Of a stretch of DNA of 64,000 nucleotides, positions 8,830 to 18,594 are shown one piece after another. Positions within the stretch are counted from its first letter, which is position 1, and every line of letters starts with the position of its first letter. Under the pieces are notes generated by a model. That model had not been told where the DNA came from. It made no database searches and saw only the letters and a program-made list of their open reading frames with translations. The DNA comes from an uncultured Erysipelotrichaceae bacterium (lineage in GTDB: Bacteria > Bacillota_I > Bacilli_A > Erysipelotrichales > Erysipelotrichaceae). The stretch is from assembly GCA_945875435.1 (NCBI GenBank), contig CAMCKH010000002.1, positions 62,001 through 126,000 of the forward strand, given 5' to 3'. The position numbers and the translations under genes are program-made.

Positions 8830-9339
8830 TTAATTTTCTTCTAGTGCTTTTAAAACATCTTCGTAAATTTCTTCAGGAATAAATTTTTTAATATTTTTAT
8901 TAAATTTATAAATACTTTTTACACTAGAACTGCTGACACTAGAATATTCAGGTTTTGAAAACATTAATATCGTTTCTATATTTTCATCAAGCATCATATT
9001 AATATTAGCTTGATTTAATTCGTATTCAAAATCAGCATTAGTTCTAACTCCTTTTAAAATTTTATTACAATTAAGTTCTTTACAAAGTTCAACCGTCAAA
9101 CTATCACTAGAAACAACTTTGATATTAGGATATTTCCCAAATACTTTGTTGAGCATTAAAATTCTATCTTCTTTTGTTAAAAGATATTTTTTACTATCAT
9201 TAATCATCGCAGCCACATAAACATATTCAAACATTTTCGCAGCTCTTATAATCAAATCTAAATGTCCTATCGTTATAGGATCAAAACTTCCTGGTATTAA
9301 AATACTATTGCTTGTAGTATTCGATTTTACTTTTTCCAT
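8830..9339 (-). CDS. coaD: Phosphopantetheine adenylyltransferase (CoaD)
   Basis: Catalyses the penultimate step of coenzyme A synthesis: 4'-phosphopantetheine plus ATP gives dephospho-CoA. The 169-residue protein has the nucleotidyltransferase motif PGSFDPITIGHLDL (about residues 17-30, with the T/HxGH signature) and the C-terminal SSSSVK motif (about 135-140). The N-terminus is about ten residues longer than most homologues, but the ATG has a good AAAGGA site and no later Met is available. It overlaps the end of rsmD by 35 bases. The rsmD-coaD pair is common in Bacillota. Confidence 0.96.
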   Translation of the reverse strand: MEKVKSNTTSNSILIPGSFDPITIGHLDLIIRAAKMFEYVYVAAMINDSKKYLLTKEDRILMLNKVFGKYPNIKVVSSDSLTVELCKELNCNKILKGVRTNADFEYELNQANINMMLDENIETILMFSKPEYSSVSSSSVKSIYKFNKNIKKFIPEEIYEDVLKALEEN

Positions 9340-9835
9340 ATTTTTTTCCTTTATAATTATTAAAATAATTTATTTTTACATCATTATCACTTGAAATTTC
9401 TAAAATAATAACACCACTATCTTTAAGCATTTTATGTTCATAAATATACTTAAATATTTCATCATAATACTTAAAATTATAAGGTGGATCTAAAAAAATA
9501 TAATCAAATTTCTTATCTTTTACAAGATCTAAAAATTTAAAACACTCTAGATTATATAATTTATAATTGGTAATTTTTAATCTATCTAAGTTATCCTTAA
9601 TAACATCGTACGCTTTCTTATTATAGTCATTTAAATATAATTCCTTACAACCTCTACTGAAAGCCTCAATAGAAATAGCTCCACTACCCGCAAAAACATC
9701 TAAAAAAGTTTTATCCGTAACATCAAAAAGATGACTGAAAATAGCTTCTTTAACCATATCTTTTGTAGGTCTAGTATCATTTCCTTCCAAAGTATTTATT
9801 ATTGAATTTCTTAAAAAACCAGCACTGACTCTCAA
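9305..9835 (-). CDS. rsmD: 16S rRNA (guanine(966)-N2)-methyltransferase RsmD
   Basis: SAM-dependent methyltransferase acting on 16S rRNA. Motifs: TRPTKDMVKEAIFSHL near the N-terminus, the SAM loop FLDVFAGSGAISIE (about residues 43-56) and catalytic LDPPYN (about 113-118). I place the start at TTG 9835, which overlaps the ftsW stop (TTGA). An AGAGGA lies eight bases upstream, and the protein then begins MRVSAGFLRN, like the family's MRVIAG start. An upstream in-frame start at 9877 would add 14 residues that lie inside ftsW. Confidence 0.93.
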   Translation of the reverse strand: MRVSAGFLRNSIINTLEGNDTRPTKDMVKEAIFSHLFDVTDKTFLDVFAGSGAISIEAFSRGCKELYLNDYNKKAYDVIKDNLDRLKITNYKLYNLECFKFLDLVKDKKFDYIFLDPPYNFKYYDEIFKYIYEHKMLKDSGVIILEISSDNDVKINYFNNYKGKKYGKSKIEYYKQ

Positions 9836-11025
9836 CTTATAATTCCTCTTTTGATATGTATAATTATATTTTGACACATACCTATCGCAAACATTAAAGC
9901 TAAAACACTTGATCCTCCACTAGAAACCATAAGCAAAGGAACTCCAGTTAAAGGTATTAAAGCACTAACCCCACCCACATTTAAAATAAAATGAATAGCT
10001 AAATAAAGAGCAGTACCTACTAAAATAATACGATATTTTGTGTCATATATTTTCATAGCATAATGGAATAAACGATATATTATAATAACATAAGCTATTA
10101 AAATAAACGCATAGCCTATAAAACCTACTTCTTCCACTATAATAGCTAAAATAAAATCGGTATCTGCAGCTGGAAATTGAGCATATTTTCTAATACTATT
10201 TGAGTATCCTAAACCATTAATACCACCTGACGCAAAAGAAATTAAACCCGTAACCAACTGAAATCCACTACCATATCTTTCTATAAAAGGATCGGCTGCC
10301 GACATAAATCTTGCGAATTGATAACTCTTACTAGCTAACGATTTAAAAATAGAAGTAGCGATTGGAGTGAAAGTAAATAAAACCATAACTATTCCAAAAA
10401 TAATCGTTAAAAATATATAGTATTGGTATTTTCTAAGCCTAGAATCATTTATCAACAAGAAACTAATCATATTAATAGCAATCAAAACTAAACCACTACC
10501 TAAATCTCTTTGAAAGAAAATAATAACTATCACATAAAACAATAAGCGATAACTGATATTTTTAATTAAATTTAACGCTTTTCCACTTTGTTTTTCTAAC
10601 CTAAAAGCTAATACTGAAATTAAAATAATACTAAATATCTTCGCAAACTCTGCGGGTTGAATGGTAATTTGTACAAAAGGTATCGGAAGATATATCCAAC
10701 CATATGTTCCACCTATCGGAGTAAATGCGAGTGGCATTAATAACATCACAAAAATAATATAATAAAATAAGTAAATATTTTTATTAAAAATATCGAAATT
10801 AAAATATCTGGAACTAAAAACTAAAGTTAAATATCCTAGAATCGCAAAAATCATTTGCTTAACAATAACTATAACTAAAGCTAAAGGATCTCCTGTTTGA
10901 TGTCCCATTGAAGCACTAGTAACCATAAATAATGAAAAAATAACTAAAGCTAAAACTGAAAAGGTGATAAAATTATCACTAAGTGCAGGCATTTTTAAAA
11001 AGAAACTTCTTTTTTTATTACTCAT
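9832..11025 (-). CDS. ftsW: SEDS peptidoglycan polymerase FtsW
   Basis: Lipid II polymerase of the SEDS family working with a class B PBP; 397 residues with about ten membrane segments. Conserved elements: the QPAEFAKI stretch (about 122-129), QRDLGSGLV (about 170-178) including the Arg-Asp region, the AADTDFILAIIVEEVGFIG segment (about 284-302) and PLTGVPLLMVSSGGSS near the C-terminus. The early SASM segment and the neighbours coaD/rsmD favour FtsW over RodA, but the assignment between these relatives is not absolute. Its ATG is only six bases after a TAAAAT box, so the mRNA may be leaderless. Confidence 0.9.
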   Translation of the reverse strand: MSNKKRSFFLKMPALSDNFITFSVLALVIFSLFMVTSASMGHQTGDPLALVIVIVKQMIFAILGYLTLVFSSRYFNFDIFNKNIYLFYYIIFVMLLMPLAFTPIGGTYGWIYLPIPFVQITIQPAEFAKIFSIILISVLAFRLEKQSGKALNLIKNISYRLLFYVIVIIFFQRDLGSGLVLIAINMISFLLINDSRLRKYQYYIFLTIIFGIVMVLFTFTPIATSIFKSLASKSYQFARFMSAADPFIERYGSGFQLVTGLISFASGGINGLGYSNSIRKYAQFPAADTDFILAIIVEEVGFIGYAFILIAYVIIIYRLFHYAMKIYDTKYRIILVGTALYLAIHFILNVGGVSALIPLTGVPLLMVSSGGSSVLALMFAIGMCQNIIIHIKRGIIS

Positions 11026-11031
11026 ATTTAA

Positions 11032-11037
11032 ATTTTA
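11032..11037 (-). promoter_or_regulatory. -10 box directly before ftsW (leaderless type)
   Basis: Minus-strand TAAAAT (11037-11032), six bases, then ATG at 11025. No Shine-Dalgarno fits between them. It is divergent from the def promoter within 35 bp. Confidence 0.45.
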
Positions 11038-11048
11038 CCATACTATGA

Positions 11049-11054
11049 TATAAT
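11049..11054 (+). promoter_or_regulatory. -10 box directly before def (leaderless type)
   Basis: TATAAT, then TTAATA, then ATG at 11061. Transcription would begin at or next to the start codon. No Shine-Dalgarno is present. Confidence 0.6.
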
Positions 11055-11060
11055 TTAATA

Positions 11061-11627
11061 ATGAAAATAAATGATTCAATAATTATTAAAGATCACTTAA
11101 ATCTTGAAATATTAAGACAAAAAAGTGAAAATGTACCTACCCCATTAAATAAAGAAGATGCTGAGCTACTAGAAGATATGCTTAAATATGTAATAGATAG
11201 CACAAACGAAGAAATCGCATTAAAAGAAAATTTAAAACCAGCTGTTGGAATCAGTGCTATTCAAGTTGGAATTGCTAAAAAATTAATTGTGATAGTTATT
11301 AAAGATGAGGAAGATAAAATTATTCATAAATATGCTCTTGCGAACCCTAAAATAATTAGTCATTCCATTCAAAAAAGTTACCTTGCTAGAGGGGAAGGTT
11401 GTTTATCAGTTGATGAAAAAGTTGAAGGTTATGTTTATCGAAGTTCCAGAATAAAAGTAAAAGCCTACAACTACTTAACAAAACAAGAAGAAACTATTGC
11501 TGCTGATGATTTTTTAGCCATTGTTTTTCAACATGAAATAGATCATCTAAATGGAATTTTGTATTATGATCATATCGATAAAGAAAAACCATTAAAAATA
11601 AATAGAGATGCGATAAGAATTGAATAA
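11061..11627 (+). CDS. def: Peptide deformylase
   Basis: Removes the N-formyl group from nascent proteins; metalloenzyme of 188 residues. All three motifs are present: VGISAIQVG (about residues 60-68, the GxGxAAxQ motif with substitutions), EGCLSV (about 113-118, metal-ligand Cys) and QHEIDHLNG (about 156-164, HExxH). The long insertion between motifs 1 and 2 fits type 2 deformylases of Gram-positives. No ribosome-binding site precedes the ATG; the promoter -10 box ends six bases before it. Confidence 0.96.
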   Translation: MKINDSIIIKDHLNLEILRQKSENVPTPLNKEDAELLEDMLKYVIDSTNEEIALKENLKPAVGISAIQVGIAKKLIVIVIKDEEDKIIHKYALANPKIISHSIQKSYLARGEGCLSVDEKVEGYVYRSSRIKVKAYNYLTKQEETIAADDFLAIVFQHEIDHLNGILYYDHIDKEKPLKINRDAIRIE

Positions 11628-11685
11628 TTTTTAAAAATAAGATAATATTATATTTAAATCAAATGCATTAATAAGGAGCTATTAG

Positions 11686-13410
11686 TTGTATATGCAAGAA
11701 AAGAAAATTTATAATCCAAAAACAGACACTTTAGTTTACGCTTTAGGTGGTTTAGGTGAAGTTGGTAAAAATATGTACTGTTATGAACAGGACGATGAAA
11801 TAATAGTAATTGATTCTGGAGTAATGTTTCCTGACAATGATCTTTTAGGTATTGATTATGTAATTCCGGATTATACCCACCTAATTAAAAATAAAGATAA
11901 AATACAAGCCTTGATAATAACTCACGGACACGAAGATCATATTGGTGGTATTGCTTTTTTATTAACAGTATGTCCAATTAAAAAAATATACGCCCCTAGA
12001 TTTGCTAAGGCTTTAATTGAAAAAAAATTAAGTGAAAAAAGAAAACTATCTAAAACAAAAATAATTGAGATAGATAGCGACTCTAGTATTATCACAAAAT
12101 ATTTTAAAATTGGTTTTTTTAATGTAATTCACTCAATACCTGATTCATTAGGAGTTTTAATAAACACAGAAAATGGTAGAATCGTAGAAACTGGTGATTT
12201 TAAATTTGATTTAACACCTGTTGGGCAAAATATGGATTATCAAAAAATCGCATATATCGGAGCTAGTGGAATCACATTGCTTCAATCTGATTCTACCAAT
12301 TCTGAAATCCAAGGATTTAGTATTTCAGAAAAAAAGGTAGCTCAATCAATTCTAGAAATATTTAAGAAAACCCCTCAAAGATTATTGGTAAGTACTTTTG
12401 CATCAAATGTATATAGATTAACACAAATAATTAAAGCTGCGATTGCTTGTGGTCGTAAAATTTGCGTGTTTGGCAGATCAATGGAAAATGTTATTGAAAT
12501 ATGTAGAAAACACAAAATTTTTGATGTTGATGATAATGTATTCATTGATCCTGATACTGTAAATCAATACCCTAACGAAGAATTGTGTATAATTTGCACT
12601 GGATCTCAAGGAGAACCTTTAGCGGCTTTAAGCAGAATCGCAAATGGAATTCATAAACATATTAAAATTGTTCCTGGAGATACTGTAATTTTTAGTTCAA
12701 ATCCAATTCCTGGAAATTCTGTTTCGGTAGATGGAGTTATTAATATGCTTACCAGAATTGGTGCTAACGTAATCACAAACTCACCGCTAAATTCACTTCA
12801 CACAACTGGACACGCTTCTAAGGAAGAACAAAAATTAATGATTCAATTGATCAAACCTAAATACTTTATGCCAGTTCACGGAGAATATAAAATGCTTAAA
12901 ATTCATTGTGAAAACGCAATTGAAACTGGTTTGATAGAAGAAGAAAATTGTTTTATCTGCGGTAATGGCGATGCTTTAATCGTTAGAAATGGTGAAGTTT
13001 TTAGAAGTTTAAACAGAATTGTTACCGACTCTATTTATGTGGATGGAACAGACATTTCAGGTCTAAATACATCAGTAATCAAAGATAGAAAAATACTTGC
13101 AGATAACGGAATGGTTGCGGTAATTATCTGTATCGATTCTAGAGAAAATAAAATATTATGCAAACCAAATATTGTATCGAGAGGTTTTGTATTCATTAAA
13201 GAAAGTCAAACTCTACTCAAAGAAGCTGAAAATATTGTATTTGATGCCTTAAAAATAAAAATGAAAAATAAAACAACTTTTGGGGAATTAAAAAATACAG
13301 TTAGAAATTCTTTAGAACCATTTCTTTACGAAAAAACTAACCGAAACCCTATTGTGATTCCAGTAATCTTAAATCACATAGACGCTATAAATATGAAGAA
13401 GAAAAGTTAA
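11686..13410 (+). CDS. rnjA: Ribonuclease J
   Basis: Metallo-beta-lactamase/beta-CASP ribonuclease with endo- and 5'-3' exonuclease activity in mRNA decay. It has 574 residues, the usual length. The zinc motif HGHEDHIGG lies near residue 80, and GGLGEVGKNMY near the N-terminus is a family hallmark. Later motifs are ETGDFKFD (about 165-172), STFASNVYR (about 237-245), TGSQGEPLAALSR (about 303-315) and MPVHGEY (about 395-401). The start is ambiguous: TTG 11686 lies seven bases after AAGGAG, ATG 11692 thirteen. RNase J1 and J2 cannot be separated here. Confidence 0.95.
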   Translation: MYMQEKKIYNPKTDTLVYALGGLGEVGKNMYCYEQDDEIIVIDSGVMFPDNDLLGIDYVIPDYTHLIKNKDKIQALIITHGHEDHIGGIAFLLTVCPIKKIYAPRFAKALIEKKLSEKRKLSKTKIIEIDSDSSIITKYFKIGFFNVIHSIPDSLGVLINTENGRIVETGDFKFDLTPVGQNMDYQKIAYIGASGITLLQSDSTNSEIQGFSISEKKVAQSILEIFKKTPQRLLVSTFASNVYRLTQIIKAAIACGRKICVFGRSMENVIEICRKHKIFDVDDNVFIDPDTVNQYPNEELCIICTGSQGEPLAALSRIANGIHKHIKIVPGDTVIFSSNPIPGNSVSVDGVINMLTRIGANVITNSPLNSLHTTGHASKEEQKLMIQLIKPKYFMPVHGEYKMLKIHCENAIETGLIEEENCFICGNGDALIVRNGEVFRSLNRIVTDSIYVDGTDISGLNTSVIKDRKILADNGMVAVIICIDSRENKILCKPNIVSRGFVFIKESQTLLKEAENIVFDALKIKMKNKTTFGELKNTVRNSLEPFLYEKTNRNPIVIPVILNHIDAINMKKKS

Positions 13411-13430
13411 TAACTTTTCTTTTTTTATTT
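13402..13430 (+). terminator. Terminator after the RNase J gene
   Basis: GAAAAGTTAATAACTTTTC hairpin plus a T7 run. The hairpin includes the stop codon. Confidence 0.75.
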
Positions 13431-13464
13431 TAAATTATCCATTATAATTAAGTTAGGAGGATAT

Positions 13465-15186
13465 ATGTTAGATTATTTGAAACTATACAATGATTGGTTA
13501 AAAGTTGAAGATTTAGATGAAGAACTAAAATCTGAACTTTTAAAAATTAAAGATAATGAAGAAGAAATTCAAAATAGATTTTATATGAATCTTGAATTTG
13601 GAACTGCCGGTCTTAGAGGTAAATTAGGTGCTGGAAACAACAGAATGAATATTTATGTAATAGGTCGTGCCACCAAAGCTCTTGGTCAAGTAATGTTAGA
13701 TAAAAATGAAGCTAAAAATGGTGTTGTGATTGCTCACGACTCAAGAATTAAATCTGATATTTTCGCTAAAGAATGTGCATTAACACTCGCAAGTATGGGT
13801 ATTAAATCTTATCTTTTTGATTCACTAAGACCCACACCAGAACTTTCTTATGCTGTTAGATATTATAAAGCTGGGGCTGGTATAAATGTAACCGCAAGCC
13901 ATAACCCGAAAGAATATAATGGTTATAAGGTTTATTGGAAAGAAGGATCACAAATTAAATCAGAAATCGCTAATGCAGTTCTTGCAAAAATTGATAATTT
14001 AGATTTATTTGAAAAACGCATAAACATCACTTTTGAAGAAGCTGTTTCAAAAGGATTAATTGTAATTATCAATAAAGAAGTTGATGAAGCTTTCTATAAT
14101 GAAACAATTAATGCATCTTTAAGAAGTGAAAATTTAGATAAAAATATTAAAATTGTATACACACCTTTAAATGGTGCTGGTAATATCCCTTGTAGAACTA
14201 TTTTAAGTAGACTTGGATATAAAAATGTTTATGTGGTTAAGGAGCAGGAACAACCAGACGGAACCTTCCCTACCATTAAATATCCAAACCCTGAAGATAA
14301 AGAAGCATTTGAATACGCAGAAAAACTTGCTAAGGAAGTTGGTGCTGAACTTCTAATCGCCACCGACCCTGACTGCGATCGTTTAGCTGTTGAAATTTTA
14401 GATAAAGACGGTATATTTAGTTTTAATGGTAATCAAATTGGGGTGATATTGGTAAATTATGTATTAGAATCTATGCAAAAACAAAATAAATTACCAAAAA
14501 ATGCTGCCATAGTTAAAAGTATTGTAACTGGTGAAATGAGTAGAGCTATTGCCGAAAGTTATAATGTAAAAATGTTTGATGTTTTAACTGGATTTAAAAA
14601 TATTTGTGAACTACCAAATATTTGGGATATTACTAAAGAATATACTTACATTATGGGATATGAAGAAAGTATTGGATACAATATAGGATCATATTTAAGA
14701 GATAAAGACGGAGTTGCTTCTACCTTAATTCTTTGTGAAGCTGCTGCTTATTATAAAACCTTAGGTAAAACTTTAAAGGATGTATTATTTGAACTATTTG
14801 AAAAATACGGCTATTACGCTGAAAACACAACTTCATTAGTTCTAGAAGGCATTGAGGGTCAAAAACGAATTTCAAGAATGATGAGCGAATATCGTAAAAA
14901 CTTCCCTACCTCACATAATGAAATGAAATTAGTAGAAATCATTGATTATGCAACAGGTATTAAAAAGACTTATCCAGATTCTGTTGAAAGTAGTATTGAT
15001 ATCGAAAAAACAAACGCTGTTAAATTTATCTTAGATGATGGAAGTTGGTACGCTTTAAGACCTTCAGGAACTGAACCAAAAATTAAAGTATACTGCTACT
15101 CAAAAGCTAATACTTATGAAGAATCTTTATTAAAATTAAAAGTATTAGAAGAAACTGTACTTTCAAATCTCTACGCTATTAAATAA
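13465..15186 (+). CDS. pgcA: Phosphoglucomutase/phosphomannomutase, alpha-D-phosphohexomutase family
   Basis: Interconverts glucose-1-P and glucose-6-P (possibly also mannose phosphates). The 573 residues match the Bacillus PgcA type. Motifs: GTAGLRGKLGAG near residue 47, phosphoserine loop TASHNPKEYNGYK (about 143-155), metal-binding DPDCDR (about 302-307), the sugar-binding GYEES loop (about 396-400) and the phosphate-binding RPSGTEPKIK (about 532-541). Strong TAGGAGG site. It links maltodextrin-derived glucose-1-P to glycolysis and to UDP-sugar synthesis for the galE and envelope genes in the window. Confidence 0.94.
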   Translation: MLDYLKLYNDWLKVEDLDEELKSELLKIKDNEEEIQNRFYMNLEFGTAGLRGKLGAGNNRMNIYVIGRATKALGQVMLDKNEAKNGVVIAHDSRIKSDIFAKECALTLASMGIKSYLFDSLRPTPELSYAVRYYKAGAGINVTASHNPKEYNGYKVYWKEGSQIKSEIANAVLAKIDNLDLFEKRINITFEEAVSKGLIVIINKEVDEAFYNETINASLRSENLDKNIKIVYTPLNGAGNIPCRTILSRLGYKNVYVVKEQEQPDGTFPTIKYPNPEDKEAFEYAEKLAKEVGAELLIATDPDCDRLAVEILDKDGIFSFNGNQIGVILVNYVLESMQKQNKLPKNAAIVKSIVTGEMSRAIAESYNVKMFDVLTGFKNICELPNIWDITKEYTYIMGYEESIGYNIGSYLRDKDGVASTLILCEAAAYYKTLGKTLKDVLFELFEKYGYYAENTTSLVLEGIEGQKRISRMMSEYRKNFPTSHNEMKLVEIIDYATGIKKTYPDSVESSIDIEKTNAVKFILDDGSWYALRPSGTEPKIKVYCYSKANTYEESLLKLKVLEETVLSNLYAIK

Positions 15187-15210
15187 CTAGTTTACTAGTT
15201 ATTTTTTATT
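15184..15210 (+). terminator. Terminator after phosphoglucomutase
   Basis: AATAACTAGTTTACTAGTTATTTTTT: the hairpin spans the stop codon and ends in a T-run. Confidence 0.8.
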
Positions 15211-15220
15211 TATTTTATGT

Positions 15221-15226
15221 TAAAAT
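15221..15226 (+). promoter_or_regulatory. -10 box directly before the class A PBP gene
   Basis: TAAAAT, seven bases, ATG at 15234, with no Shine-Dalgarno. The preceding terminator ends 11 bp upstream, so the gene needs its own promoter. No clear -35. Confidence 0.45.
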
Positions 15227-15233
15227 ATTTGTT

Positions 15234-17852
15234 ATGGCGAGAAGAAAAAGAAAGAAAAAAAATCAACCTCAAGAAATAAATGAAAATCAATTTAAAGATC
15301 AAGAAGTAATTATTGAACAAAGTGATAATATTCAAATAGAAAGTGAAAATATAGAAACACAAATAGAAGATATCACCATAAACCTAAGACCAAAATCTAA
15401 AAAAATAACTATTATTTTTGCTGTAATTGTATGGTTTTTCATATTATCTTCTATAATTGCTAGTGTTTTTGGTTACTTTTATTTAAAAAACAATTATTTA
15501 TCACACATGCCTCTTTACAACAAAGAAAAATTAATAGCTGAGGAATCCAGCGTAATCTATGATAAAGAAGGTAATAAAATAATAGAATTAGGTATGTTTT
15601 TAAGAGACAACATAAACTATCAAAATTTACCTGAAAACCTAATAGAATCTTTTTTATCAATAGAAGATTCACGTTTTTTTATTCATAATGGTTTTGATGT
15701 CCCTAGATTTTTAAAAGCACTCATAGAAAATATTAAATCCAAAAGTAATTCTCAAGGTGGTAGTACTTTGGATATGCAACTTATTAAAAACTCATATTTT
15801 GTAGATGATTTAACACAAAAACTACCAGCTAGAAACGGAATTGAAGGTTACATTAGAAAAATTTACGAAATTATCTTAAGTTACCAAATGAATCAAGAAT
15901 TAGATAAAAAAGAAATACTTTCTTTATACTTAAATAAATTGAATTTTGGTGATAGAATTAGAGGAATTGAAAAAGCTAGTGAATATTATTTTGGTAAAAA
16001 AACTAACGAACTTAACCTATCGGAAGGAGCTTTATTAGCTGGTTTAATTAACCTACCAAACCACTATAACCCTTACTACAATTTAAAAAATGCTAAAGTT
16101 AAAAGAGATGATATTTTAGACTCAATGTACTATCACGGATACATTGACGAATTAGAATTAAAACTTGCTAAAAAAATTAAAGTTGAAGATCAATTAATTG
16201 GAATTAAAAGTTATATGAATCATAATATACCACATTACCAATCTTATATTGATGCTGTGGTTAACGAAGTTATTGAACTTACAGGTAAAGACCCTTATTA
16301 TTATTCAATGGAAATTTATAGCAATATGGATAAATATCTTCAAGAAGTTATTTATAAAATCCAAAACGATGGCTATGAAGAAATAGATTTTGAAAGAGAT
16401 AATATTCAAAGTGCCATTGTCCTGATGAATAATAAAAATGGTAGGATAATAGCTTTAGGTGGTGGTAGAAATCAAGATAAAAATTCTTCAAGACTTTTAA
16501 ATAGAGCAATGGATTCATATATATCTCCAGGATCTAGTGTAAAACCATTCTTAGATTATGCCCCTGCTATCGATATGGTCGGATGGGCAAGCAGCCATAC
16601 AATTACTGATAAACCAATTTTTTACCGTAATAGTAAAATAGTAGTAAGTAATTTTAATCATATTTATGCAGGAGATATGCTGATAGACGAAGCGTTAGAG
16701 ATGTCACTAAACACCCCTGCAGTCCAAGCTCTTGAAGCAGTAATTGATAAAGTTGGAATTGATAAATACTATGAATATCTTGCTAAAATTGGATATAAAA
16801 ATCTTAAAAAAGAAGATTTTAGTTACCAATATGCTTTAGGTGGTTATACTTTCAGAACAACAGTTGCTCAACTTGCAGGAGCACACGCAATGCTTTTGAA
16901 TAACGGTAAATATATTAAACCACACCTTACCACCAAGATAATCTTAAATAAAGAAAATAAGACTATAAATTACGATGAAAAAGGGATCCAAGCTATTTCT
17001 CCAGCAGCTGCTTATATCACTTCTCAATTAGTTAAACAGGTAGTTTATGGCCCCACTAGCAGCAATGTTGATATTCTTGGCAAAGGAAGAAATTATACCG
17101 TATATGCAAAAACTGGAACAAGCGATTGGGGAAGTGATGGTTATCAATACGGCATTCCTTTTGGTGCTAGTAAAGATTTACTATTGAGTTTCTCCAACAA
17201 TGAATTTACAGCAGTTTCTTGGTTAGGTTTTGATGAGGCTAAAAAAGGAGAAATGACCTACTTTACTCAATACGATATTTCAAGAAATATCAGAGCAAAA
17301 ATAGCTTTAAAAATATTAGATGAGATTGATATTAGATTTTCTAGCAAAGATAAACCTTATAAAGTAGAAGATTTAAAAAGACCTGATGATGTTAAAGATA
17401 TTAGTCATATTAAAGGATTATTCCCTTACGCTACAGGAGAAGGTGAATATATCAGTGGTTTAGTAGATGAAAGATACGCAAAACTGGTGAGCCTAGAAGA
17501 AGCTATCGCTTATAATCAAGAAAAAGAAAATACTTATACATTTAATGCTGAAAAAAATGATCACACAATCAATATAACTTACTCAGGATATGATCATTGT
17601 TATGAAGAAAATGGAAATTTAATAAAAGATATTAGTCTTTCGTCTTACGATATCACAGTAAATGCAACTGGTTCTTGTTTCTTTAATTTAGGAAATAACC
17701 GTGTTTATACTGCTGAAATATATAAAAATGACAATCTTGTAGAAATTATTAATTCAGATAAACCTAATTTCTCTTATACCTCAAGTGATAATAGTAATAT
17801 TACTGTTTGTGGATTTATAGGAGAAAACAAAGAATGTGTTAATGTAAATTAA
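15234..17852 (+). CDS. pbp1A: Class A penicillin-binding protein (PBP1A-like)
   Basis: Bifunctional peptidoglycan glycosyltransferase/transpeptidase. The 872-residue protein starts with a basic cytoplasmic tail (RRKRKKKNQ) and an acidic stretch, then one membrane helix (about 58-82). The GT51 domain has EDSRFFIHNGFD (about 144-155) and QGGSTLDMQLIKN (about 171-183, usually QGGSTITQQ). The transpeptidase domain has SPGSSVKPF (active-site SxxK near 436), SLNTPA (about 489-494) and KTGTSDWG (about 627-634). A C-terminal extension of about 130 residues contains two cysteines and resembles an Ig-like tail. The gene stands alone between two terminators. Confidence 0.95.
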   Translation: MARRKRKKKNQPQEINENQFKDQEVIIEQSDNIQIESENIETQIEDITINLRPKSKKITIIFAVIVWFFILSSIIASVFGYFYLKNNYLSHMPLYNKEKLIAEESSVIYDKEGNKIIELGMFLRDNINYQNLPENLIESFLSIEDSRFFIHNGFDVPRFLKALIENIKSKSNSQGGSTLDMQLIKNSYFVDDLTQKLPARNGIEGYIRKIYEIILSYQMNQELDKKEILSLYLNKLNFGDRIRGIEKASEYYFGKKTNELNLSEGALLAGLINLPNHYNPYYNLKNAKVKRDDILDSMYYHGYIDELELKLAKKIKVEDQLIGIKSYMNHNIPHYQSYIDAVVNEVIELTGKDPYYYSMEIYSNMDKYLQEVIYKIQNDGYEEIDFERDNIQSAIVLMNNKNGRIIALGGGRNQDKNSSRLLNRAMDSYISPGSSVKPFLDYAPAIDMVGWASSHTITDKPIFYRNSKIVVSNFNHIYAGDMLIDEALEMSLNTPAVQALEAVIDKVGIDKYYEYLAKIGYKNLKKEDFSYQYALGGYTFRTTVAQLAGAHAMLLNNGKYIKPHLTTKIILNKENKTINYDEKGIQAISPAAAYITSQLVKQVVYGPTSSNVDILGKGRNYTVYAKTGTSDWGSDGYQYGIPFGASKDLLLSFSNNEFTAVSWLGFDEAKKGEMTYFTQYDISRNIRAKIALKILDEIDIRFSSKDKPYKVEDLKRPDDVKDISHIKGLFPYATGEGEYISGLVDERYAKLVSLEEAIAYNQEKENTYTFNAEKNDHTINITYSGYDHCYEENGNLIKDISLSSYDITVNATGSCFFNLGNNRVYTAEIYKNDNLVEIINSDKPNFSYTSSDNSNITVCGFIGENKECVNVN

Positions 17853-17885
17853 AAGAATGTTTAATCACTTAAACATTCTTTTTTT
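17851..17885. terminator. Bidirectional terminator between the PBP gene and SPOUT genes
   Basis: AAGAATGTTTAATCACTTAAACATTCTT flanked by A and T runs. It serves both converging transcripts. Confidence 0.85.
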
Positions 17886-18594
17886 GAAAATAATCAATGC
17901 ATATAGCACCGGAAATCGCAACATTTAAAGAATCTAAATTATCCATTGAAATCTTAATAACCTCATCTGCGATTTTAAATATTTCTTCTCTAACACCTCT
18001 GGCTTCATTTCCTAATACCAAGACTATTTTCTCAGCTTTAGGAGTTTTTAACAGTTCTTTAGAAACATTATTTAATCCAGTAACATATATTTTATAACCA
18101 TCAACTTTTAGTTTTTTTATTTCCTCAAGTAAATCAACTTGCATAAAATCAACATTAAATAAACTTTCTTTAGCTTTTTCTATTACTTTATCTTGATAAA
18201 TATCAGTGGTGTTTTTACTAAAAATTAACTGCATACAATTATAAAAATCCATTGTATTTAAAATAAGTGCTAAATTATTAGGGTCAGAAACATCATCTAA
18301 AGCGACTATAAAATTCGGTTTTTGATAATCATTTTTAAATTTTGAAAAAATACCTATTATTTTATTATTATTTTTATCACTAATTTTATTAAAAATCTCA
18401 TAACTTACCAAAATATCATTATCATTAAGAATATAAGGATCAAAGCTAATAATATAATCAGCTAAAAAACGATATTTTAATACCAATTCATCATTACATA
18501 TTATAAATTTATTATTAAGATCACGATATTTCTTTTGTTTTAATTTATTAATATTTTTTATTCTTTCATTATTTAACGAACTAATCTTTAACAT
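17869..18594 (-). CDS. TrmH/SpoU-family RNA 2'-O-methyltransferase (copy 1)
   Basis: SPOUT-class methyltransferase of 241 residues, expected to methylate ribose 2'-OH in rRNA or tRNA. Motif 1 DVSDPNNLALILNTMDFYN (about 99-117), motif 2 LVLGNEARG (about 192-200) and motif 3 ISMDNLDSLNVAISGAI (about 214-230) form the knotted SAM site. An N-terminal part (about 1-85) resembles an SpoU substrate-binding domain. It overlaps the upstream paralogue by 14 bases and uses an AAAGGAG site. The RNA target cannot be predicted. Confidence 0.88.
   Translation of the reverse strand: MLKISSLNNERIKNINKLKQKKYRDLNNKFIICNDELVLKYRFLADYIISFDPYILNDNDILVSYEIFNKISDKNNNKIIGIFSKFKNDYQKPNFIVALDDVSDPNNLALILNTMDFYNCMQLIFSKNTTDIYQDKVIEKAKESLFNVDFMQVDLLEEIKKLKVDGYKIYVTGLNNVSKELLKTPKAEKIVLVLGNEARGVREEIFKIADEVIKISMDNLDSLNVAISGAICIDYFQKKNV

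Noticed and set aside
1-18000. Enrichment of TCGCA/TGCGA as a possible Chi-like or uptake motif
   Set aside because: A hand count gave about 24 in the first 18 kb, only roughly twice the expectation from base composition, and largely explained by Ala and Ile codons; no strand bias was clear.
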